Shown: piece after piece, positions 29,895 to 39,796 of the stretch
Position numbering within the stretch: the first letter of the stretch is position 1
How the letters are laid out: each line of letters starts with the position of its first letter
Source: Intrasporangium flavum
GTDB taxonomy: Bacteria > Actinomycetota > Actinomycetes > Actinomycetales > Dermatophilaceae
Length of the DNA stretch: 64,000 nucleotides
Direction: 5' to 3'
Assembly: GCF_001956915.1 (NCBI RefSeq)
Contig: NZ_MLJO01000012.1
Location: 1-64,000, forward strand
Made by a program: the position numbers and the translations under genes
Notes under the pieces: model-generated
What the model was told of the DNA's origin: nothing
Database searches by the model: none
The model's input: the letters and a program-made list of their open reading frames with translations, nothing else

Positions 29895-31049
29895 TCAGCG
29901 TGCCGCCACCCTACGCAGCCGCCGCGCGGCTCCGGCGGCGAACACGGTGAACCCGCCGAGGACGAACCCGGCGGCCACGCTCGCCCGGTCGACGGCTCGC
30001 GACGGGACGGGCGCGGCGTCGTGCCTGCCCCGGGCGCCGGGATCCGGGCCGAGCGAGCCGTCGCTGTGCACCGCGGGATCGGTGCCGCCGTACGGCACGA
30101 GCCGCGTGTCGCTGCGGGCCGCGACCGGGGCCACGAACGAGGGCCGTGCGACCCGGGCCAGGCCGGGGCGAGCCCCGTCGGGCTCGAGCCCGCTGAGGTC
30201 GGCTCGACCTGCGGCCCACGCCGCCGACAGCAGGACGACGCGGGAGATGAGGTTGAGCCACACGAGCAGGCCGACCGAGAGGGCCACCGCACCGAGCAGC
30301 GGGTTGGCCGTGGCCCGCCCGATGAGCCACGCCCCGAGCAGCTTGAGCACCGTGAGGGCCAGAGCGCCCAGGAGCGCGGCGTGGCGCACCGAGGGCCACG
30401 GCAGCCGCACCCCTGACAGGACCCGCAGGAGCAGGACCATGATGAGCGTGTCGATCGCGAAGCCGACGAGCGCGCCGGCCAGCCCGACGACGAACCCGTT
30501 GCCCGACAGGCCGACCCACGAGGCGACCTTCGAGGCGAGCCCGCCGGCGGCGCTCGTCAGGACCGCCGACACCACGACGGCCACGCCGAGGGTGGAGAGG
30601 ACGAGCAGGTCGCGGGCCTTCTGCGACACGGCGTTGCCCGCGGCCTTGTCGAAGCCGAAGATGCCGCGGATGCCGGTGCGGAGCGCGCCCACCCAGCCCA
30701 GGCCCGCGAGCAGGAGGGTCACGAAGGAGACCAGCCCGGTGACGGTGAGCGTCAGGCTCGAGGGCGCCTCGATGCTGATGATCCCGTTCGGGTTGTCGGG
30801 CGTCTTGACCATGCCCGGCAGGATCTGGTTCAGCGTGTCGGCGATCGCCGCGAGCAGGTCGGGCCGCCCCTGCAGGACGAAGCCGAAGATCGCGAAGGCG
30901 AGGGCGACCGCAGGGAAGACCGAGAAGAAGGCGAAGTAGCCGACGCCGGCGGCGAGCAGGTTGCCGTTGGCGTCGCTGAAGCGCTGCCACGACTGGTAGG
31001 CGTGCGTGGCCTTGAGCCGGTCGATCGTCCGCTTCAGCCACTCGGGCAC
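29895..31049 (-). CDS. YihY/BrkB-family inner membrane protein
   Basis: A 384-residue polytopic membrane protein. The family part covers residues 1-280, with GNLLAAGVGYFAFFSVFPA as its hallmark and six hydrophobic segments. A soluble Asp/Gly/Arg-rich loop then leads to a last hydrophobic stretch (about 355-375). The biochemical role of the family is unsettled; the older label ribonuclease BN is not supported. The GTG start lies 3 nt after the stop of the RNA ligase-like gene, forming a two-gene operon. Confidence 0.85.
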   Translation of the reverse strand: MPEWLKRTIDRLKATHAYQSWQRFSDANGNLLAAGVGYFAFFSVFPAVALAFAIFGFVLQGRPDLLAAIADTLNQILPGMVKTPDNPNGIISIEAPSSLTLTVTGLVSFVTLLLAGLGWVGALRTGIRGIFGFDKAAGNAVSQKARDLLVLSTLGVAVVVSAVLTSAAGGLASKVASWVGLSGNGFVVGLAGALVGFAIDTLIMVLLLRVLSGVRLPWPSVRHAALLGALALTVLKLLGAWLIGRATANPLLGAVALSVGLLVWLNLISRVVLLSAAWAAGRADLSGLEPDGARPGLARVARPSFVAPVAARSDTRLVPYGGTDPAVHSDGSLGPDPGARGRHDAAPVPSRAVDRASVAAGFVLGGFTVFAAGAARRLRRVAAR

Positions 31050-31052
31050 GGG

Positions 31053-31583
31053 TCAGCCTCCAGACAGCGCGTAGGTGTGGACGGGACGCCACACCTCGTC
31101 CGTACCCTGTTCGTAGAGGTGGAGCGCCCCGACGGTGAACTGCACGGCGTAGCCGGCGAGCTCGTCGAAGGCCCGGTCGAGGTCGGGCGCGGGAACGTTG
31201 TGGGCGACCGTCACGTGCGGGTGGTAGTAGAACTCGAGGCTGCGCGAGACCGGCCCGGACCGCAGCTGCTTCTCCAGCGCCTCGCACGCCGAGACGCCCT
31301 GGGCGACCTGGATGAACACGACGTCCGACACCGGGCGGAAGGTGCCGGTGCCGCGGAGCACGACCTCGAACGGCTCGTGCCGCTCGGCGACGTCGGCGCA
31401 GTGCTCGCGGAACGCGGCGTAGACGTCGTCGTCGACGGGCGTGGGCGGCAGCAGCGTGATGTGCGCCGGGATCTTCGAGGCCTCGGGGTCGCCGAAGGCC
31501 GCGCGGCGGGCCTCGAGGAACTCGCCGTGGGGTGACGGGATCGGGATCGAGACACCGATCGTCGTCCGAGGCGCAGCAGTCAC
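31053..31583 (-). CDS. 2'-5' RNA ligase / 2H phosphoesterase family protein
   Basis: A 176-residue protein with the two HxTx catalytic motifs of the 2H superfamily, HITL in PAHITLLPP and HVTV in HPHVTVAHN, about 100 residues apart. Such proteins act on 2',3'-cyclic phosphates or 2'-5' linkages in RNA; the true substrate here is unknown. The GTG start lies 7 nt after the -10 box TACGGT. It is the first gene of an operon with the BrkB-like protein. Confidence 0.85.
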   Translation of the reverse strand: MTAAPRTTIGVSIPIPSPHGEFLEARRAAFGDPEASKIPAHITLLPPTPVDDDVYAAFREHCADVAERHEPFEVVLRGTGTFRPVSDVVFIQVAQGVSACEALEKQLRSGPVSRSLEFYYHPHVTVAHNVPAPDLDRAFDELAGYAVQFTVGALHLYEQGTDEVWRPVHTYALSGG

Positions 31584-31590
31584 GAACCCG

Positions 31591-31596
31591 ACCGTA
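31591..31596 (-). promoter_or_regulatory. -10 box of the RNA ligase-like gene (leaderless mRNA)
   Basis: TACGGT on the minus strand ends 7 nt before GTG 31583. Confidence 0.5.
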
Positions 31597-31659
31597 CCGA
31601 ATGCGGCTGCGGTACACCCGTCCGGGCCGGGTCCGGCTCCGCGGCAGGCCGCCCGACCG

Positions 31660-31665
31660 TACGCT
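31660..31665 (+). promoter_or_regulatory. -10 box of the glycosyltransferase gene at 31672 (leaderless mRNA)
   Basis: TACGCT ends 6 nt before GTG 31672. Confidence 0.5.
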
Positions 31666-31671
31666 GGGCCC

Positions 31672-32796
31672 GTGCCCGGCCAGCCCGCCCCGGACCCCGC
31701 GACCGACCGCGGGCGGCGGCTGCGGGTCGCCGCCCTCTTCGTCAGCGACTGGGGGCACGAGTTCCGCGACGTCGCGTCCGGTCGTGTCCCCTCGCACCGG
31801 CTCTTCGGCATGGCCGAGCTCGCAGCCCGCGGCCACGACGTGCGCCACCTGACCCGTCGGCGCCGGGTGTTGCGCATCCCCCGCGCCCTCGAGTGGCGCG
31901 CCGTGCAGGCGGCCTGGCTGCTGCGGGAGCAGCGACACCTCGACGTCGTCGTGGCCACCCACGAGGCGGCGGCCCTGCCGGCCCTGCTGCTTCGCCGGGC
32001 CGGCCTGCTGCGCCGCCCGGTGGTCGTGCTCACCGTCGCGGCGCTCGAGGCGACCTCACGCGGCGGGCGGGCCGGGCATGTCCAACGCGTGGCGCTCAGT
32101 GCCGCCGACGCCGTGACGGTGTTCGCGTCGGCACAGGTGGCGCCGCTCGCCCAGCGGCTCGGGCTGCCGGCCGGACGCGTCCGCTCGGTGCCGCTCGGCG
32201 TCGACGCGGCCTGGTTCTCACGCGAGGACGCGCGCGACGGACGCGCGGTCGCAGGCGACGAGCCTCGCGACGGCGGCGTGCTGTCGGTGGGCACGAACGC
32301 CGGCAAGGACTACCCGACGCTGGTCCGGGCGCTCGACCCCGGCGTGGCGTGCACCGTGGTCACCGATCCGTGGAACCGCGAGCAGGCCGACGCGGCACTG
32401 GCGCAGCTCGACGCGGCCCGGCGGCCCGACGTACGCTTCCGCGCCGACGTGCCCATCGCGACCCTGCGCGACCTCTACTCCCGCGCCGAGGTCGTCGTGC
32501 TGCCGCTGCGGGAGTCCGAGGTGTCCTCCGGCCAGACCGTGCTGCTCGAGAACCTCGCCGTCGGCACCCCGGTCGTCGTCAGCGACGTCAGCGGCATCGC
32601 CGACTACGTCGACGCGTCGGTCGTGCGGCTCGTGCCGCCCGGCGACGTCGCGGCGCTGCGGGCAGCGCTGTCCGACGGGTCGTGGCACGACCGCGCCAGC
32701 GGTGGACCGGCCCAGGTCGCAGGGTCGTTCACCACCGCGCACCTCGCCGCAGCGATCGAGGGCGTCGTGCTTGACGTGCTCGACGGCCCCCTCTGA
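31672..32796 (+). CDS. Glycosyltransferase (group 1-like)
   Basis: A 374-residue GT-B-fold protein. The N-terminal half is divergent. The C-terminal half has VLSVGTNAGKDYPTLVRAL and the donor-site block EVSSGQTVLLENLAVGTPVV with its conserved Glu residues. Start GTG 31672 is fixed by the upstream -10 box. Donor and acceptor are unknown. It lies 5 kb outside the main polysaccharide locus, between unrelated genes. Confidence 0.78.
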   Translation: MPGQPAPDPATDRGRRLRVAALFVSDWGHEFRDVASGRVPSHRLFGMAELAARGHDVRHLTRRRRVLRIPRALEWRAVQAAWLLREQRHLDVVVATHEAAALPALLLRRAGLLRRPVVVLTVAALEATSRGGRAGHVQRVALSAADAVTVFASAQVAPLAQRLGLPAGRVRSVPLGVDAAWFSREDARDGRAVAGDEPRDGGVLSVGTNAGKDYPTLVRALDPGVACTVVTDPWNREQADAALAQLDAARRPDVRFRADVPIATLRDLYSRAEVVVLPLRESEVSSGQTVLLENLAVGTPVVVSDVSGIADYVDASVVRLVPPGDVAALRAALSDGSWHDRASGGPAQVAGSFTTAHLAAAIEGVVLDVLDGPL

Positions 32797-32810
32797 CGCC
32801 CCCGAGGGGG
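32787..32810. terminator. Candidate hairpin between convergent genes
   Basis: CCCCCTC and GAGGGGG flank a 10-nt loop, overlapping the glycosyltransferase stop and ending 1 nt before the trpS stop. No T tract is present; a weak bidirectional terminator is possible. Confidence 0.35.
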
Positions 32811-32811
32811 G

Positions 32812-34528
<1,717 letters not shown>

Positions 34529-34607
34529 GTCCTGCACCCTCCCCGGTTCGTGAACACGACTCGGACGCCCCCCATGACGTCCGATTCGGAGCGTAACGGC
34601 AGCAAAG

Positions 34608-34620
34608 GCTCCGTTGGAGC
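34608..34620 (-). terminator. Small hairpin downstream of xthA
   Basis: GCTCC-AAC-GGAGC, followed by CTTTGCTGCC on the minus strand, about 100 nt past the xthA stop. It may end the xthA transcript before the exported-protein gene. The stem is short, so confidence is low. Confidence 0.35.
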
Positions 34621-34721
34621 GGTTTCGCGCAGGTTGCCCCGTGCGTGTCGGAGCACCCCCTTCGGGCGGAATGCCGTATAGGGGCATCAGAGGGGCAGGA
34701 GGGGCGCGAGGTGCCAGAGGG

Positions 34722-35519
34722 TCAGAGCACGTAGTCGACGACGACGGGCGCGTGGTCGCTCCAGCGCTCCGCGTACGTCGGGGCTCGGCCCACCGACACG
34801 GTCGAGACGGTCGCGGCGAGCCTCGGCGTGGCCAGCTGGTAGTCGATGCGCCACCCGGCGTCGTTGTCGAACGCCTTGCCGCGCCAGGACCACCACGTGT
34901 ACGGGCCGGGGCCCTCGCCGGCGTGCGTGCGGTGGACGTCGACCCAGCCGAGCTCGTCGAACCAGCGGTCGAGGTAGGCCCGCTCGGCCTCGAGGAACCC
35001 GGCCTTGGTGAGGTTGCCCTTCCAGTTCTTGAGGTCGGCCTCGCGGTGGGCGACGTTGAGGTCGCCGGTGACGAGCATCAGCTCGTCGGCCGCCGAGGCC
35101 CGGGCCATCCGCTCGGTCATCGCGTCGAGGAAGGCGTACTTGACGTCCTGGCGCTCGGTGCCCGCCTCCCCCGTGTGCACGTAGACGGAGGCGACCGTGA
35201 GCGGGCCTGACGCCGTGGCCACCTCGGCCTCGACCCAGCGTCCGGCGTCGGCGAAGGCGCCGTCGATGCCGACGCGGGTGACCGTGTGCGGCTCGCGCGT
35301 CAGCACGGCGACCCCGGCACGGCCCTTGGCCTCACCCTCGGTGTGGGCGACCGACCAGTGCGACCAGCCGAGCTCGGCCAGGACCTTGGCGAGGTCGGCG
35401 TCGCCGGCGCGCACCTCCTGGAGGCAGACGACGTCGGGGTCGGCCTCGAGCAGCCAGGGCAGGGCGCCCCGCCGTGCCGCGGCGCGGATCCCGTTGACGT
35501 TGGCCGTGACGACGCGCAT
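34722..35519 (-). CDS. xthA: Exodeoxyribonuclease III
   Basis: AP endonuclease and 3'-exonuclease of base-excision repair. The 265-residue protein has NVNGIRAAARRG near the start, metal-binding LQEVR (Glu35), TGDLNVAH, WRIDYQLATPRL and the terminal WSDHAPVVVDY of the exonuclease-endonuclease-phosphatase fold. ATG 35519 is chosen, with -10 box CACAAT 7 nt upstream. It is divergent from the MauE-thioredoxin gene. Confidence 0.93.
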   Translation of the reverse strand: MRVVTANVNGIRAAARRGALPWLLEADPDVVCLQEVRAGDADLAKVLAELGWSHWSVAHTEGEAKGRAGVAVLTREPHTVTRVGIDGAFADAGRWVEAEVATASGPLTVASVYVHTGEAGTERQDVKYAFLDAMTERMARASAADELMLVTGDLNVAHREADLKNWKGNLTKAGFLEAERAYLDRWFDELGWVDVHRTHAGEGPGPYTWWSWRGKAFDNDAGWRIDYQLATPRLAATVSTVSVGRAPTYAERWSDHAPVVVDYVL

Positions 35520-35526
35520 GGCCGCG

Positions 35527-35532
35527 ATTGTG
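35527..35532 (-). promoter_or_regulatory. -10 box of xthA (leaderless mRNA)
   Basis: CACAAT on the minus strand ends 7 nt before ATG 35519. Confidence 0.45.
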
Positions 35533-35629
35533 CCCGAGGCCTCCGACGCCGCCGCCACCCGGGTCCCGTCGCGCGACGCCGGGGTCGCGGATGTGGGCGA
35601 AGCGGGCCATCGGGGCCCGGGGCGCTGCC

Positions 35630-35635
35630 TACAAT
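35630..35635 (+). promoter_or_regulatory. -10 box of the MauE-thioredoxin gene (leaderless mRNA)
   Basis: TACAAT, a near-perfect hexamer, ends 6 nt before GTG 35642. Confidence 0.6.
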
Positions 35636-35641
35636 CGCGGC

Positions 35642-36658
35642 GTGCCGACCGACGCCCTCACCATCGCGCCCGTGGTGCTCGCGGTCGTCCTCGTCGTCAG
35701 CGCGGTGGGCAAGCTGCGCTCGCCGAGCCGCTCGGCCGAGGCCTTCCGCGACCTGCGCGTCCCCGCTCCCCTGCGTCACCGCGCCGTCGTCGAGGCGCTG
35801 CCGTGGGGCGAGCTGCTGCTCGCCGTGCTGCTCGTGTCGGTCGGGGGCCTGCCCGGGGTGCTCGCCGCAGCCGCCGCGGTCCTGCTCTTCGCCAGCTACC
35901 TCGCACTCGTCGTGCGGGCGCTCGGCTTCGAGGCGCCGGTCGACTGCGCCTGCTTCGGGGAGTTCGCGCCGGGGCGCATCACACGCCGCACCGTCGTGCG
36001 CAACGCCTGGCTGCTCGTCCTCGCCGTGCTCTCGCTCGTCCTCGCCGACCCGGCGGACGGCATCTCGGTCCTCGGCCGGCTCTCGACGGCCGGCGCGTGG
36101 CCCTGGCTGCTTGCGGCCGCGGCGGCGGCCCTGACGACGTGGCTCGTGACGGCACCGGCCCCCGACGCGGGCGCCCCCTCGGCCGCGCCACCGGCGTCCG
36201 GCCCCCTCGGCGACCCGGCGGCCGCCACCGACGCGGACGACGACTACGTGCGGACCCGCACGCCGTCGCTGCCCGTCGTGCTCGGCGACGGCACCGAGAC
36301 CGACCTCCGACAGCTGTCGACCCAGCGCGCCCAGCTGCTCCTCTTCGTGTCCGAGGGCTGCGGCAGCTGCCAGGACGTCATCGCCGCGGCGCCGCGCTGG
36401 CGCACCGAGCTGCCGGCCGTCGACGTGCGCCTCGTCGTCACCGTGCCACCGGGCGAGGGCGCCCTCACCTCGAGCGAGGAGCCGCAGAGCCTGCACGACC
36501 CCCGCCAGCGCCTCCGCGACACCTTCGGGTTCTGGGGCACGCCGTCCGCGCTGCTCCTCGGGGCCGACGGCCTGCTCGCCGGGGGCCCGGTCACCGGCGG
36601 GGAGGCCGTGCCGGAGTTCGTCGACGAGATCCGGGCGCAGCTCGGCGCGCTCGCCTGA
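35642..36658 (+). CDS. MauE/DoxX-type redox membrane protein fused to a thioredoxin domain
   Basis: A 338-residue membrane protein. Residues 1-170 hold four to five hydrophobic helices with the MauE-type motif DCACFGEF (Cys102, Cys104). After an Ala/Pro/Asp linker, residues 205-338 form a thioredoxin-like domain with CGSC (240-243). MauE is needed for disulfide-rich methylamine dehydrogenase maturation, and a thioredoxin fused to it suggests electron transfer across the membrane to exported cysteines. The convergent neighbour (36742) is an exported protein with eight cysteines, a plausible client. A 15-bp hairpin separates the two genes. Confidence 0.8.
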   Translation: MPTDALTIAPVVLAVVLVVSAVGKLRSPSRSAEAFRDLRVPAPLRHRAVVEALPWGELLLAVLLVSVGGLPGVLAAAAAVLLFASYLALVVRALGFEAPVDCACFGEFAPGRITRRTVVRNAWLLVLAVLSLVLADPADGISVLGRLSTAGAWPWLLAAAAAALTTWLVTAPAPDAGAPSAAPPASGPLGDPAAATDADDDYVRTRTPSLPVVLGDGTETDLRQLSTQRAQLLLFVSEGCGSCQDVIAAAPRWRTELPAVDVRLVVTVPPGEGALTSSEEPQSLHDPRQRLRDTFGFWGTPSALLLGADGLLAGGPVTGGEAVPEFVDEIRAQLGALA

Positions 36659-36669
36659 CCGGTCGCGCC

Positions 36670-36703
36670 GACGGCGCGGACACCAGGTGGTGTCCGCGCC
36701 GTC
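36670..36703. terminator. Bidirectional terminator, 15-bp perfect hairpin
   Basis: GACGGCGCGGACACC pairs perfectly with GGTGTCCGCGCCGTC around the loop AGGT, between two convergent genes. It lacks a T tract on both sides. It is the longest uninterrupted stem noted in the window. Confidence 0.7.
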
Positions 36704-36741
36704 GTCGTGCGTCGGGTGGCGTCGTCACGCCGCGCCGTGGG

Positions 36742-37350
36742 TCACGGCAGCGGGAAGACCCCGGAGATGTTGCACGAGCCGCCGCCGCCCTCCTGGGCGG
36801 GCGGGGTGCTGCGGATGACCGTCGACGCGGTCTGCGTCGGTCCGGCCGTCCCGCAGCTGCTCGTGTTGTTGCAGTCGAACACCCGGTAGGTGATCGTGAC
36901 GACCGAGTTGGCGCTGTTGCCCGTGACGTCGGCCGAGGTGTAGAGCAGGATGCGCTGGTTCGGCACGCCGTCCTTGGTGCAGAACTCGTGGTTCGGGTCG
37001 GTGCCGCACGGGCCGCACGAGCAGCCGCCCACGTTGTCCTTGACGACGATCTTGAAGGCGCCGGCGTCGGCGATGCCCTGGATGGTGATGCTGTCGACCA
37101 CCGTGACGGCGTCACGCGGCAGCGGACCGGTGGCGTTGTGCGCGAGCAGCTCGAAGACGAAGCCCTTGTACGTGCTCGAGGAGTTGCCCGGCAGCTTGCA
37201 CGCGCTGCCGGTGAACGTCAGGAACCCGGCCGATGCCGCGACGGTCGGAGCCGCCGACGCGACCGCGATCGCGGGCACCGCCCACGCGGCGCCCTTGACG
37301 ACCGAGCGTCGGCTCGGAGACGTCGATGAGACGCCCTGGTTGTTGGACAT
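36742..37350 (-). CDS. Twin-arginine-exported, cysteine-rich protein with CKLPGNS motif (paralogue 2)
   Basis: A 202-residue exported protein. The Tat signal SRRSVVKGAAWAVP (13-26) ends at AAPTVAAS (34-41). CKLPGNS (51-57) is shared with paralogue 1. Eight cysteines follow or overlap it, including the cluster CSCGPC (110-115), and could form disulfides or bind metal. ATG 37350 has a GGGGGG-containing ribosome site. It stands just downstream of the PqqD-like and HprK-like genes on the same strand, 110 nt away, and is convergent with the MauE-thioredoxin gene. It may be a substrate of these proteins; this is inference from position only. Confidence 0.75.
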   Translation of the reverse strand: MSNNQGVSSTSPSRRSVVKGAAWAVPAIAVASAAPTVAASAGFLTFTGSACKLPGNSSSTYKGFVFELLAHNATGPLPRDAVTVVDSITIQGIADAGAFKIVVKDNVGGCSCGPCGTDPNHEFCTKDGVPNQRILLYTSADVTGNSANSVVTITYRVFDCNNTSSCGTAGPTQTASTVIRSTPPAQEGGGGSCNISGVFPLP

Positions 37351-37414
37351 GAGTACTACCCCCCACTCGAATGTTTTCCCCCCGGAGAACGAGTCGACTG
37401 TATCCGGAAACAAG

Positions 37415-37428
37415 CCGCTGACCAGCGG
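37415..37428 (-). repeat. Palindrome CCGCTG-GT-CAGCGG before the exported-protein gene
   Basis: On the minus strand it is preceded by AAAA and followed by CTTGTTT, 33 nt past the PqqD-like stop. It could be a weak terminator of the glycosyltransferase operon or an operator for the gene at 36742, for which TACAGT about 55 nt upstream of the start is a possible -10 box. Confidence 0.4.
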
Positions 37429-37460
37429 TTTTACCCGCAAGATGAGCGAATCCGAGACGG

Positions 37461-37766
37461 TCATGCGCCCGGGTTGTCCGCAGAAATCAGGCCAGTTCGT
37501 GACATGTCGGCCAAGGCTCTTCCGGTCGCTTCGAGGGGGTCGGAGTCGGGCGGCGCACCGTAGAGCTCGACGAGCTCGGCGGCCACCTCGGCGACGGTTG
37601 CCGGACCGGCCTCGAGCAGCTCGAGGACCACCGACCCGAGGTCGGACACGCGCACGACCTGGTGGCCGACCTCGCGCTCGACGAGGGCCACCGTGCCCTC
37701 GTCGGTCGTCAGGACGTCGACGACGGGCCCGAGCCGCACGACCGTCGCCGGCCCGTAGCCGCTCAC
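37461..37766 (-). CDS. PqqD-like protein (RiPP recognition element fold)
   Basis: A 101-residue protein whose pattern (VVRVSDLGSVVLELLE, TVAEVAAELVELYG, then a final helix ending TGLIS) fits PqqD-type peptide chaperones, which hold leader peptides for modifying enzymes. The GTG overlaps the HprK-like stop (GTGA), so the two are co-translated. This pairing occurs in the HPr-rel-A type systems and in kinase-containing lasso-peptide clusters. No leader-type precursor gene is seen nearby; the exported CKLPGNS protein downstream is the closest candidate partner. Confidence 0.7.
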   Translation of the reverse strand: MSGYGPATVVRLGPVVDVLTTDEGTVALVEREVGHQVVRVSDLGSVVLELLEAGPATVAEVAAELVELYGAPPDSDPLEATGRALADMSRTGLISADNPGA

Positions 37767-38545
37767 CGGGTCCTCCCGAGGACCTCGGTGACGACGGGCC
37801 GCAGGTCGGGCGCGTCGGCGAAGTGCAGGACGCGGAGTCCCCCGGCGGCCTCGACCGCGTCGGCCAGCCGGCGCAGCGGCTCGTCGAGCCGGGCCAGCGA
37901 CGACGTCTCGGGGGCGAGCAGCACGAGGGCTTCGAGGAGCCCGACGTGCTCCACCTCGACCGGGGCGCCGGGCGCGGCGTCACGGCGCAGCGCGACGATG
38001 CCGGCCAGCCAGGGGCGCACCACCGGCGAGGCGAGCCCGAGGTCGCCCGGAGCGGTCTCGTGCTTGAGGAAGGCGGTGTCGCCGCGGCGCACCGACAGCG
38101 GCTTCGGGTAGGCAAGCACGGTGAGGTCGCGGGTCAGCCCGACCGTCTCGTCGGTCAGGTAGCCGCGGCCGGGGCCGAAGGTGCTCGTGACGGTCGTCTT
38201 GCCCGTCCCGCCCGGTGCCGCGTACATGAGCGTGGCGCCGGTGCGCGGGTCGCACAGGGCCCCGGCGTGCAGCATGAGCAGCTCGCCCGCGGCGGCACCG
38301 ATGGCGGCGTGGGTGATGGTCTGGGTCAGCTCCTGCAGCGACGCCACGCGGGTCGTCCGCTCGGACGGGCCGCCCTCCGTGGTGGGCGTGGGCGGGTCGT
38401 GGAGCACCTCGGCGTCCACCGGGGCGTCGGCGTCGTCCTCGAGGCACAGGTGCCACACGCGACGGGCCTCCGCGAGCAGCGACGCGTCGAGCGTGACCCG
38501 GACGCGCCGCCCGAGCGCGCGCACGACGAAGGAGGTCGGTCTCAC
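37763..38545 (-). CDS. HprK-like serine kinase-related protein
   Basis: A 260-residue protein with the HPr-kinase-type nucleotide loop APGGTGKTT (110-118) inside MLHAGALCDP...LMYAAPGGTGK, followed by YLTDETVGLTRD, which matches the acidic metal/catalytic region of HprK-like kinases. It lacks the N-terminal domain of true HPr kinases, and no PTS gene is near, so HPr is not the likely target. It overlaps both neighbours by 4 bp (GTGA). With PqqD-like proteins at 37461 and 47047 and a nucleotidyltransferase at 47325 it forms the set used for peptide or protein modification. Confidence 0.75.
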   Translation of the reverse strand: MRPTSFVVRALGRRVRVTLDASLLAEARRVWHLCLEDDADAPVDAEVLHDPPTPTTEGGPSERTTRVASLQELTQTITHAAIGAAAGELLMLHAGALCDPRTGATLMYAAPGGTGKTTVTSTFGPGRGYLTDETVGLTRDLTVLAYPKPLSVRRGDTAFLKHETAPGDLGLASPVVRPWLAGIVALRRDAAPGAPVEVEHVGLLEALVLLAPETSSLARLDEPLRRLADAVEAAGGLRVLHFADAPDLRPVVTEVLGRTR

Positions 38546-39795
38546 GACGCACCCCCGAGACGGTCGAGCACCTCGCGCATCCGCTGCACCCGGTCGTGCC
38601 AGTCGAGGGTGGCCAGCCGGGACGCCCGCGCGCCGGCGTCCTCGGGCCGGCCGGACGCGTCGGTGTCGGGCTCGGTGTCGGGCTCAATGTCGGGCTCGGT
38701 GTCGAGGCCGGCACCGACGCCCCCGCGTCCACCGGTGGCGGCGGAAACCGTTGCCCCGGTGAGGGACTCGGCGACGGCGAGGACGAACCCGGCGCCGTCG
38801 GCCGAGCAGACGAGCGGGTCGGTGCTGTCGCGGAAGCCCGCGACGGGCGTGGCCACCACCGGCCGTGCGGCGGCCGCGTACTCGTAGAGCTTGATGGGGT
38901 CGAGGCTGTCGGTGAAGGGGGTGACGACGTGCGGTACGACGAGGACGTCGGCGTGCTGGAGGTAGGCCGGCACGCCGGTGCTCGGGCGGGCGCCGAGGAC
39001 GAGCGCGCCGGCCCCGCGCAGCCGCTCGGAGTCGCGGTGGTCCAGCGCGTCGGGTCCGACGAGCACGAGCCGTCCGGGGCCGCCGGCGAGCCCGGCCAGG
39101 GCCTCGCAGAGGTCGAGGCAGAGGTCGACGTCGAGGCGGTCGGCGTGCAGCGTGCCGGCGTAGAGGGCCACCGGGCCCTCGGGCAGGTCGGCGGGGCGCT
39201 CGTGCACGTCGCGGTAGGCCGCGGTGTCGACCCCGTTGGGCACCAGGGTGACCGGCCGGTCGGCCCCCTTGCTGGCGGCGAGCGCCGGCGAGCACACGAC
39301 GACCTCGGCGCACCGCTCGAGGAGCACCTGCTCCTGGGAGCGCACGCGGTCCAGCTGCGCGGCGGCACGGTCGGCGAGCGTCCAGTCGTCGGTGACGTCG
39401 TAGAGCGCGGGCCAGGTCGTCGCGGTGACGAGGAGCGCGCCGGTGGGGTCGTTGACCCAGAGGGCCGGTGCCGTCATGCCCACGGTCCGCGACGCGCGGA
39501 TCACCTGTCGGGCCCAGCGGTCGTCGACGCCGGAGTCGAGGCGGCGCGGCAGCCACTTCGTCGGCTCGAAGAGCCACAGGGCGTCGGCACCGACACCGGG
39601 AAGCTCGGGGCCGCGGCGCAGTCCCCGGCCGCGTCGGGGCCGTGCGGCGCCGAGGGCGGCGTGGAGCGGGTCGGTGGCCGGCTCGACGAAGAGGACCCGC
39701 AGGTGCGGGTCGTCGCGCAGGAGCCCGGCGACGAGGTGCTGGTTGCGGCGCCACACGGTGTCCCAGGCCTCGAGCGAGGCGACGACGAGGTCCAT
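38542..39795 (-). CDS. Glycosyltransferase (GT4-like) with Asp-Thr-Glu-Pro repeats
   Basis: A 417-residue GT-B protein beginning MDLVVASLEAWDTVWRRNQH. The donor half has LVPNGVDTAAYR, VALYAGTLHADR and DPIKLYEYAAAARPVVATP, as in TuaH/GT4 enzymes of exopolysaccharide loci. Near residues 363-378 it holds an acidic repeat (DTEP DIEP DTEP DTD) encoded by three tandem 12-mers, probably a flexible insert. The ATG lies 1 nt after the preceding gene's stop. Donor and acceptor are unknown. Confidence 0.8.
   Translation of the reverse strand: MDLVVASLEAWDTVWRRNQHLVAGLLRDDPHLRVLFVEPATDPLHAALGAARPRRGRGLRRGPELPGVGADALWLFEPTKWLPRRLDSGVDDRWARQVIRASRTVGMTAPALWVNDPTGALLVTATTWPALYDVTDDWTLADRAAAQLDRVRSQEQVLLERCAEVVVCSPALAASKGADRPVTLVPNGVDTAAYRDVHERPADLPEGPVALYAGTLHADRLDVDLCLDLCEALAGLAGGPGRLVLVGPDALDHRDSERLRGAGALVLGARPSTGVPAYLQHADVLVVPHVVTPFTDSLDPIKLYEYAAAARPVVATPVAGFRDSTDPLVCSADGAGFVLAVAESLTGATVSAATGGRGGVGAGLDTEPDIEPDTEPDTDASGRPEDAGARASRLATLDWHDRVQRMREVLDRLGGAS
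38665..38700. repeat. Three tandem 12-bp repeats inside a glycosyltransferase gene
   Basis: The unit GTCGGGCTCGGT occurs three times in a row, the middle copy with two changes. It keeps the reading frame (four residues per unit), so copy number could vary without a frameshift. Confidence 0.8.
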
Positions 39796-39796
39796 G

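Noticed and set aside
29895-31049. Ribonuclease BN assignment for the BrkB/YihY protein
   Set aside because: That name came from an early misassignment of the family; the sequence is a polytopic membrane protein with no nuclease motif.
37763-38545. A genuine HPr kinase/phosphorylase of carbon catabolite control
   Set aside because: The N-terminal domain is lacking, no HPr or PTS genes are near, and the gene is embedded in a glycosyltransferase operon.
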